Positions 23,619-33,200 of a stretch of 64,000 nt of DNA are shown in pieces. The translations under genes and the position numbers were made by a program. The stretch's first letter is position 1. Each line of letters opens with the position of its first letter. The notes below the pieces were generated by a model, which was not told the origin of the DNA, searched no databases, and saw only the letters and a list, made by a program, of their open reading frames with translations. The DNA is from Agrobacterium larrymoorei (lineage in GTDB: Bacteria; Pseudomonadota; Alphaproteobacteria; Rhizobiales; Rhizobiaceae), in assembly GCF_030819275.1 (NCBI RefSeq), contig NZ_JAUTBL010000002.1:1614501-1678500 (forward strand), in the 5' to 3' direction.

Positions 23619-26555
23619 ATGGCAGACAAAATGCTTATCGACGCCTCCCACGAAGAGGAGACGCGCGTAGTCGTAGTTCGTGGAAATCGCATTGAAGAAT
23701 TCGATTTCGAATCCGAACATAAGAAACAGATACGCGGCAATATCTACCTGGCGAAAGTGACACGCGTCGAACCGTCGCTTCAGGCAGCGTTCGTGGATTA
23801 CGGCGGCAATCGTCATGGATTTCTGGCCTTCGCCGAAATTCACCCCGACTATTACCAGATCCCGCTGGCCGACCGTCAGGCACTTCTGAAGGCGGAAGCC
23901 GAAGAGCATCGCCGTGGCGATGACTTCGAACCGGCTGACGCGCCTAACGAACCCACCATCGATCTTTCCAAGGCTGACCAGCCGGATATCGGCATCGTGG
24001 CAGCGTCCGAGGAGAAGGCTGAAGAACCAGTTGCGTCCGAAGAGGTCGTAGCCTTCGAGGAAACCGTCGCCATTACGGAAGAAGTGGTTGCCGGAGAGCA
24101 GCCTGCGGAAGAAGAAAAGCCGAAGAAGCGCACGCGCCGTCCCCGTGCAAAGAAGAAGACCGATGCTGAAGAGGCTTCGACTGAGGCGTCTGCCGATGAA
24201 GCCTCCGATGAGGATGGCTCCAAGGGCGGCGAAATGGCGGCCATGGTCGACACCGACACGATTTCCGAGGACGTCGAACGGGTTGGCGACGATGACGATG
24301 ATGATGACGACGATCATCACGAGAAAGAAGTGATCGAGTCGGTCGGCGCCGAAGACGCGATGGAAGAAGTTCCAGACCGCGCCATGCGCAAGCCGCGCAA
24401 GCAGTACCGCATTCAGGAAGTCATCAAGCGTCGCCAGATCCTGCTGGTGCAGGTTGCCAAGGAAGAACGCGGCAACAAGGGTGCGGCGCTGACGACTTAC
24501 CTATCGCTCGCCGGACGTTACTCTGTTCTCATGCCGAACACGGCACGGGGCGGCGGTATTTCCCGCAAGATCACCCAGCCTGCAGACCGCAAGCGCCTGA
24601 AGGAGATCGCCCGGGATCTCGAAGTGCCGAACGGCATGGGCGTTATTCTGCGCACCGCCGGTGCCAACCGCACCCGCGTCGAAATCAAGCGCGACTTCGA
24701 ATATCTGATGCGCCTGTGGGAGAACGTCCGCACGCTGACGCTGAACTCCACAGCCCCTTGCCTCGTTTACGAGGAAGGCTCGCTGATCAAGCGCTCGATC
24801 CGCGATCTCTATAACAAGGACATCAGCGAGATCATCGTGTCCGGTGAGGAAGGCTATCGTGAAGCGAAAGACTTCATGAAGATGCTGATGCCGAGCCATG
24901 CCAAGGTGGTTCAGCCTTATCGCGATATTCATCCGATCTTCTCACGCTCCGGTATCGAAGCGCAGCTCGACCGCATGCTTCAGCCGCAGGTCACGCTGAA
25001 GTCCGGTGGCTATCTGATCATCAACCAGACGGAAGCCCTGGTTTCGATCGACGTGAACTCCGGTCGCTCGACGCGCGAACACTCGATCGAAGAGACGGCA
25101 CTTGCAACCAACCTTGAGGCGGCGGAAGAAGTTGCCCGCCAGCTTCGCCTGCGTGACCTTGCCGGTCTGGTCGTCATCGACTTCATCGACATGGAAGAAA
25201 AGCGCAACAATCGCGCCGTCGAAAAGAAGCTGAAGGACTGCCTCAAGAACGACCGCGCCCGCATTCAGGTTGGCCGTATCTCGCATTTCGGTCTTCTGGA
25301 AATGTCGCGTCAGCGCATCCGCGCTTCGGTTCTCGAATCCACGACACAGATTTGCTCGCATTGCGGCGGCACGGGCCATGTTCGCTCGGAATCCTCCATC
25401 GCGCTCCACGTTCTGCGTGGCGTCGAGGAATATCTGCTGCGCAACACGACCCACAACATCACGGTTCGCACGACGCCCGAGACGGCGCTCTACCTGCTCA
25501 ACCACAAGCGCGGCACGATCGTCGATTATGAAGAGCGCTTCGGCGTCTCGATCATCATCGCGGCGGATGCCAGCGTCGGTGCACAGCACTTCGCCATCGA
25601 TCGCGGCGAAGCCGTTGAAAACCCGGTAAAAATCGAAAACCTCCTACAGGCTCTTCCGACTTTCGAGGAAGACGAAGACGATATCGTCATCGAAGCCGAG
25701 GAGGAAGAAGACGAAGAGGAAGTCGTAGCAAAGGTGCAAAGCGCCGAGCCACGGCAGCCCCAGGCTGAAAACAGTGAAGATGGCAAGCGCAAGCGCAAGC
25801 GTCGTCGCCGTCGTCGCGGCAAGGGCAATGGCCAGAATGGCGACGTTCAGGCGGATGCCAGTGACGACGCATCGGCTGAAGGCGATGATGAGGATGGCGA
25901 CGACGCCACCGAAGATCAGGCTGATGCCGCAGAAACCCGTAGCGAAGGCGAAAACGGCGGTCAGGACGAAGGCAAGCGCAAGCGCCGTCGCCGTGGCAAG
26001 CGTGGCGGCCGTCGCAACCGCGACGAAAACGGCAACTTGCTGGACGCCGAAAATGGCGATAGCGATCAGGCCGATGCCGATGACGGCGTTGAGGAGAACG
26101 AAGCCACCGCTGCAGTCGAAGGCGCTGAGCCTGTAACGGCGGCGGTAGATGCTGCCGAGGCCGAAGCGCCTGAGGTTGACGAAGCCGAAAAGCCGAAGAA
26201 GCCACGTCGGACCCGCAAGGCCAAGGAAAAGGCCGAGGAGGCTGTCGAGGCCAAGGTCGAGACAGAAGCACCGGCCGCTGAGGCACCTGCTGCCGAAACT
26301 GCCCCTGCCCCGCAGGACGCGCCAGTTGCCGAAGCTCCAGCAGCGCCAGCACCTGCTCCGCAGGCTCCTGAACCTGCCGTCGAAACGGCGCAAGAGGAAA
26401 CGGACGAGGCTGCAAAGCCGGTCCGCGCCAACCGTGGCGATAACGTCTCCTCGTCCGAACCGGTCGTGACCTCATCCGGCAAGAACGACAGCACCGATGG
26501 CGAAGAGCCAAAGCCCCGCAAGGGCGGCTGGTGGCAACGCAAGGGCTTCTTTTGA
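23619..26555 (+). CDS. rne: Ribonuclease E
   Basis: The main endoribonuclease for mRNA turnover and rRNA and tRNA maturation, and scaffold of the degradosome. The 978 residues start MADKMLIDASHEEETRVVVV. The S1 domain (GNIYLAKVTRVEPSLQAAFV) is interrupted by a long acidic insert (about 90-245, with DDDDDDD near 226), then resumes at QILLVQVAKEERGNKGAALT. The DNase I-like catalytic part has VSIDVNSGRSTREHS and VIDFIDMEEKRN. The zinc-link Cys pair is in CSHCGGTGH. The C-terminal 260 residues are disordered, with two Arg-rich RNA-binding patches (KRKRKRRRRRR and KRKRRRRGKRGG) separated by acidic stretches, and an Ala/Pro/Glu tail. The S1 insert is typical of alphaproteobacteria. Confidence 0.97.
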   Translation: MADKMLIDASHEEETRVVVVRGNRIEEFDFESEHKKQIRGNIYLAKVTRVEPSLQAAFVDYGGNRHGFLAFAEIHPDYYQIPLADRQALLKAEAEEHRRGDDFEPADAPNEPTIDLSKADQPDIGIVAASEEKAEEPVASEEVVAFEETVAITEEVVAGEQPAEEEKPKKRTRRPRAKKKTDAEEASTEASADEASDEDGSKGGEMAAMVDTDTISEDVERVGDDDDDDDDDHHEKEVIESVGAEDAMEEVPDRAMRKPRKQYRIQEVIKRRQILLVQVAKEERGNKGAALTTYLSLAGRYSVLMPNTARGGGISRKITQPADRKRLKEIARDLEVPNGMGVILRTAGANRTRVEIKRDFEYLMRLWENVRTLTLNSTAPCLVYEEGSLIKRSIRDLYNKDISEIIVSGEEGYREAKDFMKMLMPSHAKVVQPYRDIHPIFSRSGIEAQLDRMLQPQVTLKSGGYLIINQTEALVSIDVNSGRSTREHSIEETALATNLEAAEEVARQLRLRDLAGLVVIDFIDMEEKRNNRAVEKKLKDCLKNDRARIQVGRISHFGLLEMSRQRIRASVLESTTQICSHCGGTGHVRSESSIALHVLRGVEEYLLRNTTHNITVRTTPETALYLLNHKRGTIVDYEERFGVSIIIAADASVGAQHFAIDRGEAVENPVKIENLLQALPTFEEDEDDIVIEAEEEEDEEEVVAKVQSAEPRQPQAENSEDGKRKRKRRRRRRGKGNGQNGDVQADASDDASAEGDDEDGDDATEDQADAAETRSEGENGGQDEGKRKRRRRGKRGGRRNRDENGNLLDAENGDSDQADADDGVEENEATAAVEGAEPVTAAVDAAEAEAPEVDEAEKPKKPRRTRKAKEKAEEAVEAKVETEAPAAEAPAAETAPAPQDAPVAEAPAAPAPAPQAPEPAVETAQEETDEAAKPVRANRGDNVSSSEPVVTSSGKNDSTDGEEPKPRKGGWWQRKGFF

Positions 26556-26580
26556 GCCTTGAATTGCAGCGATTAGACTA

Positions 26581-26619
26581 AAAAGCCCCGAGATTGGATT
26601 TCCTGTCTCGGGGTTTTTC
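26581..26619 (+). terminator. Rho-independent terminator of rne
   Basis: AAAAGCCCCGAGA and TCTCGGGGTTTTT form a strong stem 25 bases after the rne stop. Confidence 0.92.
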
Positions 26620-26748
26620 GTTTTCTGTTCGGAGATAACGGTGGGCGCGTGTCGCGATCATCGAGATTTTCTCCCACGCTTTGACACCTTATTCGTCGCG
26701 GGACATCATCATCGCATCGGCGACATCTCGAACAGGATTGGTCACAGA

Positions 26749-27660
26749 ATGAGCGCTGCACATTCATTTCTCGGGTTCCCTCCGCAACTCGCTGACGGCA
26801 AACCCGCACGCATGGTTATCTTCGGCGCAGCCCATGGCAGCGCCTATCCGGATCAAGGCAGCAGTGGTCATGAAACAGCGGCCGATCAGATCAGAGCGGC
26901 AAGCCAGGAAGATGCCTCGTTGATCGAGCACTGGGATTTCGATCTCGGTGGCCCGCTCTTTAATGACGGTCCAATAAACTGCATCGATATTGGCAACATC
27001 GAAACTGTGATGCGTGACAATGAAGGCAATCGACAGCGCATAAAAGCAAAGACGCGAGAAATCCTAGCCTTGAGCGCTACTCCCATCCTCATCGGTAGCG
27101 ATTGTTCCGTGACCTATCCCTTTCTTGCTGCTTTTGAGACAGCTGAACCGGTCTGGGTCTTACAGATCGACGCGCATATCGACTGGCGTGACGAGGTTCA
27201 AGGAGAACGCTACGGATATTCGAGTGCCATGCGCCGAGCGAGCGAAATGGCGCATGTGGCAGGCATGGTGCAGGTCGGACTTCGAAGTGTTGGTAGCGCA
27301 CGAAAAACCGATGTCGATGCTGCAAGAAACTATGGAAGCCACTTTGTAACAGCGAGAGAAATTCACGCTGATGGTGTGGCCGCTGCCCTTCGTCACATCC
27401 CGGACGACGCCCAAGTGGTCATCACGCTCGACTGCGATAGCATCGATCCCAGCATCATGCCCGGCGTCGCGGCAAGAACGCCCGGTGGCCTGACCTATAC
27501 ACAGATCATCGACCTGATTACTGGGGTGACCACTCGGGCAAAAATTGCAGGGTTCAACCTCGTCGAATTTTATCCACCCGCCGATATCGACGGATTATCC
27601 GCACTGACCGCGTCCCGCATCCTCGTCAACACGATCGGAGCGGTGACCCGCCAGAAATGA
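26749..27660 (+). CDS. Ureohydrolase (agmatinase/arginase family) with altered first metal motif
   Basis: The family hydrolyses guanidino compounds to urea and an amine with two Mn ions. The start at 26749 (MSAAHSFLGFPPQLADGKPA, 303 residues) is preferred over a GTG 36 codons earlier. Two motifs are intact: DAHIDW (Asp141, His143, Asp145) and LDCDSIDPSIMPG (Asp228, Asp230). The first motif, usually GGDHS with a His metal ligand, reads GSDCS (Cys119). The substrate segment usually holding SHG reads YGYSSAMRR. It may therefore act on another guanidino substrate or bind metal differently; loss of activity cannot be excluded. It is transcribed alone between rne and the aldo/keto reductase. Confidence 0.85.
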   Translation: MSAAHSFLGFPPQLADGKPARMVIFGAAHGSAYPDQGSSGHETAADQIRAASQEDASLIEHWDFDLGGPLFNDGPINCIDIGNIETVMRDNEGNRQRIKAKTREILALSATPILIGSDCSVTYPFLAAFETAEPVWVLQIDAHIDWRDEVQGERYGYSSAMRRASEMAHVAGMVQVGLRSVGSARKTDVDAARNYGSHFVTAREIHADGVAAALRHIPDDAQVVITLDCDSIDPSIMPGVAARTPGGLTYTQIIDLITGVTTRAKIAGFNLVEFYPPADIDGLSALTASRILVNTIGAVTRQK

Positions 27661-27677
27661 GGCATCGTCGTTGGAGC

Positions 27678-27705
27678 GTTAAACCCCGGGGCTTTGGGGT
27701 TTAAC
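27678..27705 (+). terminator. 10-bp perfect hairpin after the ureohydrolase gene
   Basis: GTTAAACCCC and GGGGTTTAAC pair around an 8-base loop, 17 bases after the stop. No T run follows directly, so it is either a weak terminator or a 3' protective hairpin. Confidence 0.55.
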
Positions 27706-27739
27706 ACAGCGCTTGAACACCCCGTCTCCTCTTTTTTCA

Positions 27740-27770
27740 AAAACAAGACCAAGGTGCACACGCCTTGGTC
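27740..27770 (-). terminator. Terminator of the aldo/keto reductase gene
   Basis: GACCAAGG pairs with CCTTGGTC, followed leftward by TTGTTTTTG and more T residues. It begins 3 bases past the stop of the leftward gene. Confidence 0.82.
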
Positions 27771-27772
27771 GT

Positions 27773-28810
27773 TCAGCCGACAAGAGGAGGATCGAGCCGC
27801 GCAAAACCTTCCTGGTTCCGATAGGGAAAATGGGGATAGGGAGCCGACACGGCACTGGCTTGATCGAGAGCTGCAATCTGGTCACTGGTGAGGCTCCAAC
27901 CAACCGCGCCGAGATTCTCCCTGAGTTGAACTTCGTTTCTGGCACCAATGATCACAGACGATACGGTTGGGCGACTGAGCAGCCAATTGAGTGCGACTTG
28001 CGGCACTGTCTTTGCCGTCTCGCTCGCGATCGTTTCAAGCACATCGATAACACGGTACATGTATTTCTCCTCAACCGGTGGACCGAAACTTGCCGTGGCA
28101 TGCAAACGACTTGTTTCGGGCAACGGCGCGCCGCGCCTTATTTTCCCGGTCAATCGACCCCACCCGAGAGGGCTCCAGACAATGGCTCCCAGTCCCTGAT
28201 CTTTTCCAAGCGGCATAAGATCCCACTCGTAATCTCGGCCCACGAGCGAATAATACACCTGGTTGGCGACGTATCTCGGCCAGCCGTAACGGTCAGCCAC
28301 CGCAAGCGATTTCATAATCTGCCAGCCAGAAAAATTCGACACGCCGATATATCGAACTCTTCCCGAGCGTACCAACGTGTCGAGCGTTGATAAAACCTCC
28401 TCTACCGGTGTGGCGGCATCGAAGGCATGAAGCTGTAGCAGATCGATGTAATCCGTCTGAAGACGTTTCAACGCATCATCAACGGAGCGCAACAATCTAA
28501 GGCGAGAAGAGCCGGCGTCGTTCGGGCCATCTCCCATGGGAAGGCTTGTTTTGGTCGAGATAAGAACTCTGTCCCTGCGGTTTTTGACCGCCTCTCCGAG
28601 AACCTCCTCCGAGGCGCCGTTGGAGTATACATCAGCCGTATCGAAAAGATTGACGCCTGCATCCAGACAAATATCGACAAGACGTCGAGCCTCATTTGCG
28701 TCCGAGTTACCCCAATTGCTGAACAACGGCCCGGCCCCACCAAACGTACCTGCGCCAAAGCTCAATACAGGCACTTTCAGCCCGGACCTTCCAAGTGATC
28801 GATACTCCAT
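27773..28810 (-). CDS. Aldo/keto reductase
   Basis: An NADPH-dependent oxidoreductase of the (beta/alpha)8 barrel family, of the group that includes YajO/Tas and potassium-channel beta subunits. The 345 residues start MEYRSLGRSGLKVPVLSFGA; a GGAAGG site precedes this ATG. Catalytic residues are visible: Asp and Tyr in NLFDTADVYSNGASEE, Lys in VLISTKTSL and His in LLQLHAFD. The C-terminal NADP-binding segment is SVIIGARNEVQLREN. The gene is divergent from a LysR regulator 96 bases away, the usual arrangement for a regulator and its target. Substrate unknown. Confidence 0.92.
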   Translation of the reverse strand: MEYRSLGRSGLKVPVLSFGAGTFGGAGPLFSNWGNSDANEARRLVDICLDAGVNLFDTADVYSNGASEEVLGEAVKNRRDRVLISTKTSLPMGDGPNDAGSSRLRLLRSVDDALKRLQTDYIDLLQLHAFDAATPVEEVLSTLDTLVRSGRVRYIGVSNFSGWQIMKSLAVADRYGWPRYVANQVYYSLVGRDYEWDLMPLGKDQGLGAIVWSPLGWGRLTGKIRRGAPLPETSRLHATASFGPPVEEKYMYRVIDVLETIASETAKTVPQVALNWLLSRPTVSSVIIGARNEVQLRENLGAVGWSLTSDQIAALDQASAVSAPYPHFPYRNQEGFARLDPPLVG

Positions 28811-28906
28811 ATCGCCTTCCTTTCTGAAAACACCACCATTTCTAGACAGTATGCCAAAAATGAAATAGACAGCCGAAAGGAACCTCACTTGTGATATGAA
28901 GTCATC

Positions 28907-29812
28907 ATGGCCCGGCACGAGATCAATCGCTTTACCGAGATGGAAGTGTTCGTCACAGTCATAGAGGCGGGTGGGTTTTCTGCTGCAGCGAGGCAAGTGC
29001 GTTTAACGCCCTCAGCCGTAAGCAAGTTGATCGCACGTCTCGAAGCCAGACTTAGGACCAGACTGTTCAATCGCTCGACCCGACAATTTCAGCTGACACC
29101 TGAGGGGTGCACCTTTTACGAGGCCGCGAAGCGCATCCTTGCAGACGTCGCCGAAGCGGAGCAAAGAGCAAGCCAGGGTGAGCAACCAGCCGGTCGTGTG
29201 CGCATCAGCACCAGCGCCTCCTATTTCAATCACATACTGGCACCCGTACTACCGCAATTCATGGAGCTTTATCCTGCTGTGACGCTGGACATCTCGCTCA
29301 CGGATATGCTGGTTGATCTACTGGCTGAACGTACCGACATAGCCATTCGGACAGGACCTCTGAAAACGTCCAGCCTGATTGCTCGCAAGCTCGGAGAAAC
29401 TGCTCTGACAATCGTGGCGGCGCCGTCTTATCTCGAAAAATACGGCAAACCGCTCGAAGTCGCTGACTTGCAAAACCACAACTTACTGGGGTTTAGCTAT
29501 GTTCGGTCAGAGCCGGGCTGGAGGCTGCGCGAAAATGATGACGCCGTCGTGATACCTGTGACCGGAAGTCTCCAGATCAGCGATGGAGAAGGCGTGAGAC
29601 AACTGGCTGTTACAGGTGCTGGCCTGGCGATGCTGGCCGAGTTCACGACCCGCGACGACGTCTTGGCCGGACGACTTGTGCCTCTATTGTCTCACTGCAA
29701 CACTGGAGACAAAGAAGTCTTCTACGGCGTTTATGTAGGGGAAGGAGGTCCGATTCCCTCACGCATCAAAGCGGTCTTGGATTTTCTGTCTGAACACGGA
29801 AGAGTTCGGTGA
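28907..29812 (+). CDS. LysR-type transcriptional regulator
   Basis: The 301 residues start MARHEINRFTEMEVFVTVIE. A winged helix-turn-helix lies near 20-65 (GGFSAAARQVRLTPSAVSKL), followed by the substrate-binding domain (about 95-295). It is divergent from the aldo/keto reductase gene, so the 96-base space between them probably holds its operator, and the reductase is its likely target. The subgroup resembles regulators of quinone or aldehyde stress; the inducer cannot be deduced. Confidence 0.93.
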   Translation: MARHEINRFTEMEVFVTVIEAGGFSAAARQVRLTPSAVSKLIARLEARLRTRLFNRSTRQFQLTPEGCTFYEAAKRILADVAEAEQRASQGEQPAGRVRISTSASYFNHILAPVLPQFMELYPAVTLDISLTDMLVDLLAERTDIAIRTGPLKTSSLIARKLGETALTIVAAPSYLEKYGKPLEVADLQNHNLLGFSYVRSEPGWRLRENDDAVVIPVTGSLQISDGEGVRQLAVTGAGLAMLAEFTTRDDVLAGRLVPLLSHCNTGDKEVFYGVYVGEGGPIPSRIKAVLDFLSEHGRVR

Positions 29813-29871
29813 TAACTGGCAAGCTGAATCATCCCGTGCAAACGCCACACAGGCGCAGCCAAGTGCTCAGC

Positions 29872-31056
29872 CTATAGCTTGCCCGTCTTCATCCTGATCG
29901 TTTCAAGCAAGATTGCAGCGCCCCGTTCACCCGGCGGAATCTCGGTCTGTAGCCTGTTCTGCACCAGCTCAAAACCCTCCAACATGGCGCGGCGTTGGAT
30001 CGTGTCTGAAGATAATCTCTCCGCCCAGCGCAACATGGAGCCTGAACGCACCACTTCATTGAAATATTCCGGCACGACAGCGTAGTCGGCGATCAGATTG
30101 GGTAAAGCGCCGGTCCATGTCTTCACCCGCTTGCTCAGCATCGTGAAAATCCAGTCGGTCTTGTAAACAGACACGACCGGGACATGGCAGAGCGCGAGTT
30201 CAAGGATCACTGTACCGGAAGCTGCGATCGCCGCATCCACCTCGGCAAAACAACGCCACTTGAATGCCGTGTCGGTGCCAATCTCAGGCCGGATCGCCTC
30301 AGGCCAAGAGGCGGCAAGGTCCCTGATCCGCTGCTCCTGTCTGGGCACGGTGGGCAGCACAAATCGCGTTGGTCCGTTCCGCTCGACGAATGCCTGTGCC
30401 GCCTGCTTGAATGGCTCCATCAGTCTGGTCGTTTCCGTTGAGCGCGAGCCCGGGAGAAGAAGGATCGTCCGCGCTTCGCCAGCAGTTGGCACGGGACGCA
30501 GAGCACGCTCTGCACGGACCGCCAGAACGTCCGCATCGACACTTAGCCGGTGACCGACGAAAGTGGTTGTCGGACCGCCAAGGCGCTGCATTGCTTCCGG
30601 TTCGAAAGGCAACAGCGCCAAAACGTGATCGACGTAAGAGAGCATCGCGGTCGCGCGATATTCTTTCCACGCCCAGACGCTTGGGCAAACATAGTTTACC
30701 ACCGGCAGGTTTGGCAGCGCCTTTCGAACGCGCTTCGCAACGCGGTGCGTGAAATCGGGGCTATCGATGATCAGCAGCGCATCCGGCTTATAGGCGATAA
30801 TCGCGTTCGCCGTCTCCTTGATGCGGGAAATCAGTTGCGGCAGCTTCTTCAAAACCTGAGTGAAGCCCATGATCGACAATTCGGAGTAGTCGAACAGCGA
30901 CGTCAGGCCTTGCGCCGTCAGCTGTTCACCGCCGACGCCAAAAAGCTCTACCTGCCCCGGAAATTGTGTTTTCAGTGCGCGAACGAGATCGGCGCCCAAG
31001 AGATCGCCGGAGACTTCGCCGGCCACGACAGCAAGTTTCAGCACGCCATCCGTCAC
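29872..31056 (-). CDS. lpxB: Lipid-A-disaccharide synthase
   Basis: Joins UDP-2,3-diacylglucosamine and lipid X to form the lipid A disaccharide at the inner membrane. The 394 residues start at a GTG that overlaps the lpxI stop (GTGA), and read M/VTDGVLKLAVVAGEVSGDLL, the GT19 opening. Other family segments are SFDYSELSIMGFTQVLKKLP, YVCPSVWAWK and LPGSRSTE. It is the last gene of the envelope block. Confidence 0.96.
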   Translation of the reverse strand: MTDGVLKLAVVAGEVSGDLLGADLVRALKTQFPGQVELFGVGGEQLTAQGLTSLFDYSELSIMGFTQVLKKLPQLISRIKETANAIIAYKPDALLIIDSPDFTHRVAKRVRKALPNLPVVNYVCPSVWAWKEYRATAMLSYVDHVLALLPFEPEAMQRLGGPTTTFVGHRLSVDADVLAVRAERALRPVPTAGEARTILLLPGSRSTETTRLMEPFKQAAQAFVERNGPTRFVLPTVPRQEQRIRDLAASWPEAIRPEIGTDTAFKWRCFAEVDAAIAASGTVILELALCHVPVVSVYKTDWIFTMLSKRVKTWTGALPNLIADYAVVPEYFNEVVRSGSMLRWAERLSSDTIQRRAMLEGFELVQNRLQTEIPPGERGAAILLETIRMKTGKL

Positions 31057-31919
31057 ATCATGTCTCCCTCAAGCGACGTGTCGATGCCGCAAACGAACAA
31101 GCCTGCCGCATCGGCGGCTTTCAACATCTCATCGCGATCAAGGATAAACGCCCTGCCCGCCTCCACCGCTATGCCGGCAAGGCCAGCCTTCGCTACGTTG
31201 TCGACGGTCGAAGGACCGATGGTGGGAAGATCGGCGCGGATATCCTGCTGCGGCTTGCAAAGCTTGACAAGCACGCCCTTGCGGCGCTGCGAGATGCGCC
31301 CTGCCGCACGAAGCGTAGCCACCCGCTCCAGCATGCCATCGGTACCCTCAACGCCTTCCATGGCAACGATACGTCCACCGACGGAAACAGCACCCTGCCC
31401 GACATCGAGAACGCCGAGCGCCAGCGCCGCCTGAGCGGCTTTTGCGATATCCTTGTGATCCTCATCGCTCGGCTTGATCTTGCCAAGCGGACCGGTGGTC
31501 GCAAGAAGTGCAGGTGCAATCTCATGGGCGCCGATCACGCGAGCGCCCTGCGCTTCGATCAGGCCAATCACCATCTGCAGGACGGTGTCGTCACCGCCGG
31601 ACAACAGCGTGCGGATGATCGACGGCATCTTGGCGATCATCTTCAGGTTCGGCCGGATCTCCCGCCACTCGGGACGCCGTGCCACGCCACCGGAAAGAAC
31701 CACCCGATCAATGCCGTAGCGGCTGAGAAGCTGACCCAGGCCTTTGACGTCGCCGACACTGATAGAGGTATTTTCGAACTGCGACCAGTCGAGATCGGCT
31801 TCGTTCTTCAGACGGATGATCAGCGGGTTCTCCCCCGCCGATCGTGCGGCAAGCGCCACATAAAGGGGAAGAGAACCACTACCGGCGATGATCGCCAGAC
31901 GCTGGCCGCCCACAGCCAC
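31053..31919 (-). CDS. lpxI: UDP-2,3-diacylglucosamine pyrophosphatase LpxI
   Basis: Releases lipid X from UDP-2,3-diacylglucosamine, the step done by LpxH in many other Gram-negatives. No ATG fits; the GTG at 31919 (M/VAVGGQRLAIIAGSGSLPLY), 4 bases past the lpxA stop, gives 288 residues, normal for LpxI (DUF1009). A second GTG two codons on is possible. Family segments include LSGGVARRPEW, GGDDTVLQ and GPSTVDNVAKAGLAGIAVEA. It lies between lpxA and lpxB, which supports the role. Confidence 0.94.
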   Translation of the reverse strand: MAVGGQRLAIIAGSGSLPLYVALAARSAGENPLIIRLKNEADLDWSQFENTSISVGDVKGLGQLLSRYGIDRVVLSGGVARRPEWREIRPNLKMIAKMPSIIRTLLSGGDDTVLQMVIGLIEAQGARVIGAHEIAPALLATTGPLGKIKPSDEDHKDIAKAAQAALALGVLDVGQGAVSVGGRIVAMEGVEGTDGMLERVATLRAAGRISQRRKGVLVKLCKPQQDIRADLPTIGPSTVDNVAKAGLAGIAVEAGRAFILDRDEMLKAADAAGLFVCGIDTSLEGDMM

Positions 31920-31923
31920 CGCG

Positions 31924-32736
31924 TTACTTACCGCGGTTCGGCGAGGAAATCGCCCGGTCATTGGCCGCAGCGATGAAATCGACGATTTCAAGCGCTTGAG
32001 GGCAATCGAGATAGTCCTCGCGAATGGCGGCCGCGTTGGCGCGCACATTGCCTTCGCTCTCGAAAATCTGCTTGTACGCCCGGCGAACGGTGTGGATATC
32101 CGCACGTTCGATGCCTGCACGTGTCATGCCGACGACGTTAAGCCCGCTCAAGACACCCGGATTGCCGTTCAGCATGCCGTAAGGAATGACATCATAGCTG
32201 ACAGCCGACAGCCCACCGATAAAGGCTTGGCGACCAATACGGGTGAACTGGTGCACCGCGCAGCCGCCGCCGAGGATAGCCTTGTCCTCAATGCGAACAT
32301 GGCCGGCCAGCATGACATTGTTCGACAGGATGATCTCGTTGCCGAGAATGCAATCATGCGCGACATGCGAATTGGCGAGGAAGAGGTTATCGTCACCGAC
32401 AACTGTTCTGCCGCCCCCATCCGAGCTGCCGGTGTTCATCGTCACACCTTCGCGGATCGTGCAGCGCGCGCCGATATCAAGCGTCGTCTCGGAGCCATCG
32501 TGACGGATCGCCTGCGGCTGACCGCCGATCACGGCCATGGGATGGATGACCGTATCCTCACCCACCACCGTGCGACCCGTGACCACCGCATGATTCAACA
32601 GCTTGACGCCATCGCGCAGCGTGACCTTTGCGCCAACATGGGCAAACGCAGCGATCTCGACATTCTCACCGATGATTGCGCCGTCCTCGACGACCGCCAT
32701 CGGATGAATCCTGGCCGAAGCCGCAACCGCACTCAT
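31924..32736 (-). CDS. lpxA: UDP-N-acetylglucosamine O-acyltransferase
   Basis: Catalyses the first lipid A step, adding a 3-hydroxyacyl chain from acyl-ACP to UDP-GlcNAc. The 270 residues form a left-handed beta helix of hexapeptide repeats. Catalytic His is in the family stretch [12 protein letters not shown], and the C-terminal helical region carries [10 protein letters not shown]. The start overlaps the fabZ stop by 4 bases (ATGA). Confidence 0.97.
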   Translation of the reverse strand: MSAVAASARIHPMAVVEDGAIIGENVEIAAFAHVGAKVTLRDGVKLLNHAVVTGRTVVGEDTVIHPMAVIGGQPQAIRHDGSETTLDIGARCTIREGVTMNTGSSDGGGRTVVGDDNLFLANSHVAHDCILGNEIILSNNVMLAGHVRIEDKAILGGGCAVHQFTRIGRQAFIGGLSAVSYDVIPYGMLNGNPGVLSGLNVVGMTRAGIERADIHTVRRAYKQIFESEGNVRANAAAIREDYLDCPQALEIVDFIAAANDRAISSPNRGK

Positions 32737-33200
32737 TGCTGATCCTCTGGGATCATCATTGCGCCGACATCAGCCTCCGCAACGAGAGCGCCATCGACCT
32801 TGGCTTCGCAATGGAATTTCCAGACATTACCGCGCTGACGCTGCTTGACGACGTGAATTTCCAGACGGTCACCCGGTACCACGGGCTTGCGGAAACGCGC
32901 ATTGTCGATCGTCATGAAATAGACGAGGTAACCGCCGCCATCCTTGTTGCGAGCACAAATGGCGCCTGCCGTCTGCGCCATCGCCTCAACGATCAGAACA
33001 CCAGGCATAATCGGACGATCCGGAAAATGACCGGTGAAATGCGGCTCGTTGACCGTCACATTCTTGATGCCGATCGCAGAATTATCGCCGTCAATGTCGA
33101 TGATCTTGTCGATCAGCAAAAAGGGATAACGATGCGGCAGCAGCTTCATCACCTCAAGGATGTCAGCCGCGCCAAGCGTCGTTTTCGTCTCTTCAGACAT
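32733..33200 (-). CDS. fabZ: 3-hydroxyacyl-ACP dehydratase
   Basis: Dehydrates 3-hydroxyacyl-ACP in fatty acid elongation, competing with LpxA and LpxD for the same substrate pool. The 155 residues show the hot-dog fold active site [11 protein letters not shown] and [20 protein letters not shown] with catalytic His and Glu. It overlaps lpxD by 8 bases and lpxA by 4. Confidence 0.97.
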   Translation of the reverse strand: MSEETKTTLGAADILEVMKLLPHRYPFLLIDKIIDIDGDNSAIGIKNVTVNEPHFTGHFPDRPIMPGVLIVEAMAQTAGAICARNKDGGGYLVYFMTIDNARFRKPVVPGDRLEIHVVKQRQRGNVWKFHCEAKVDGALVAEADVGAMMIPEDQQ

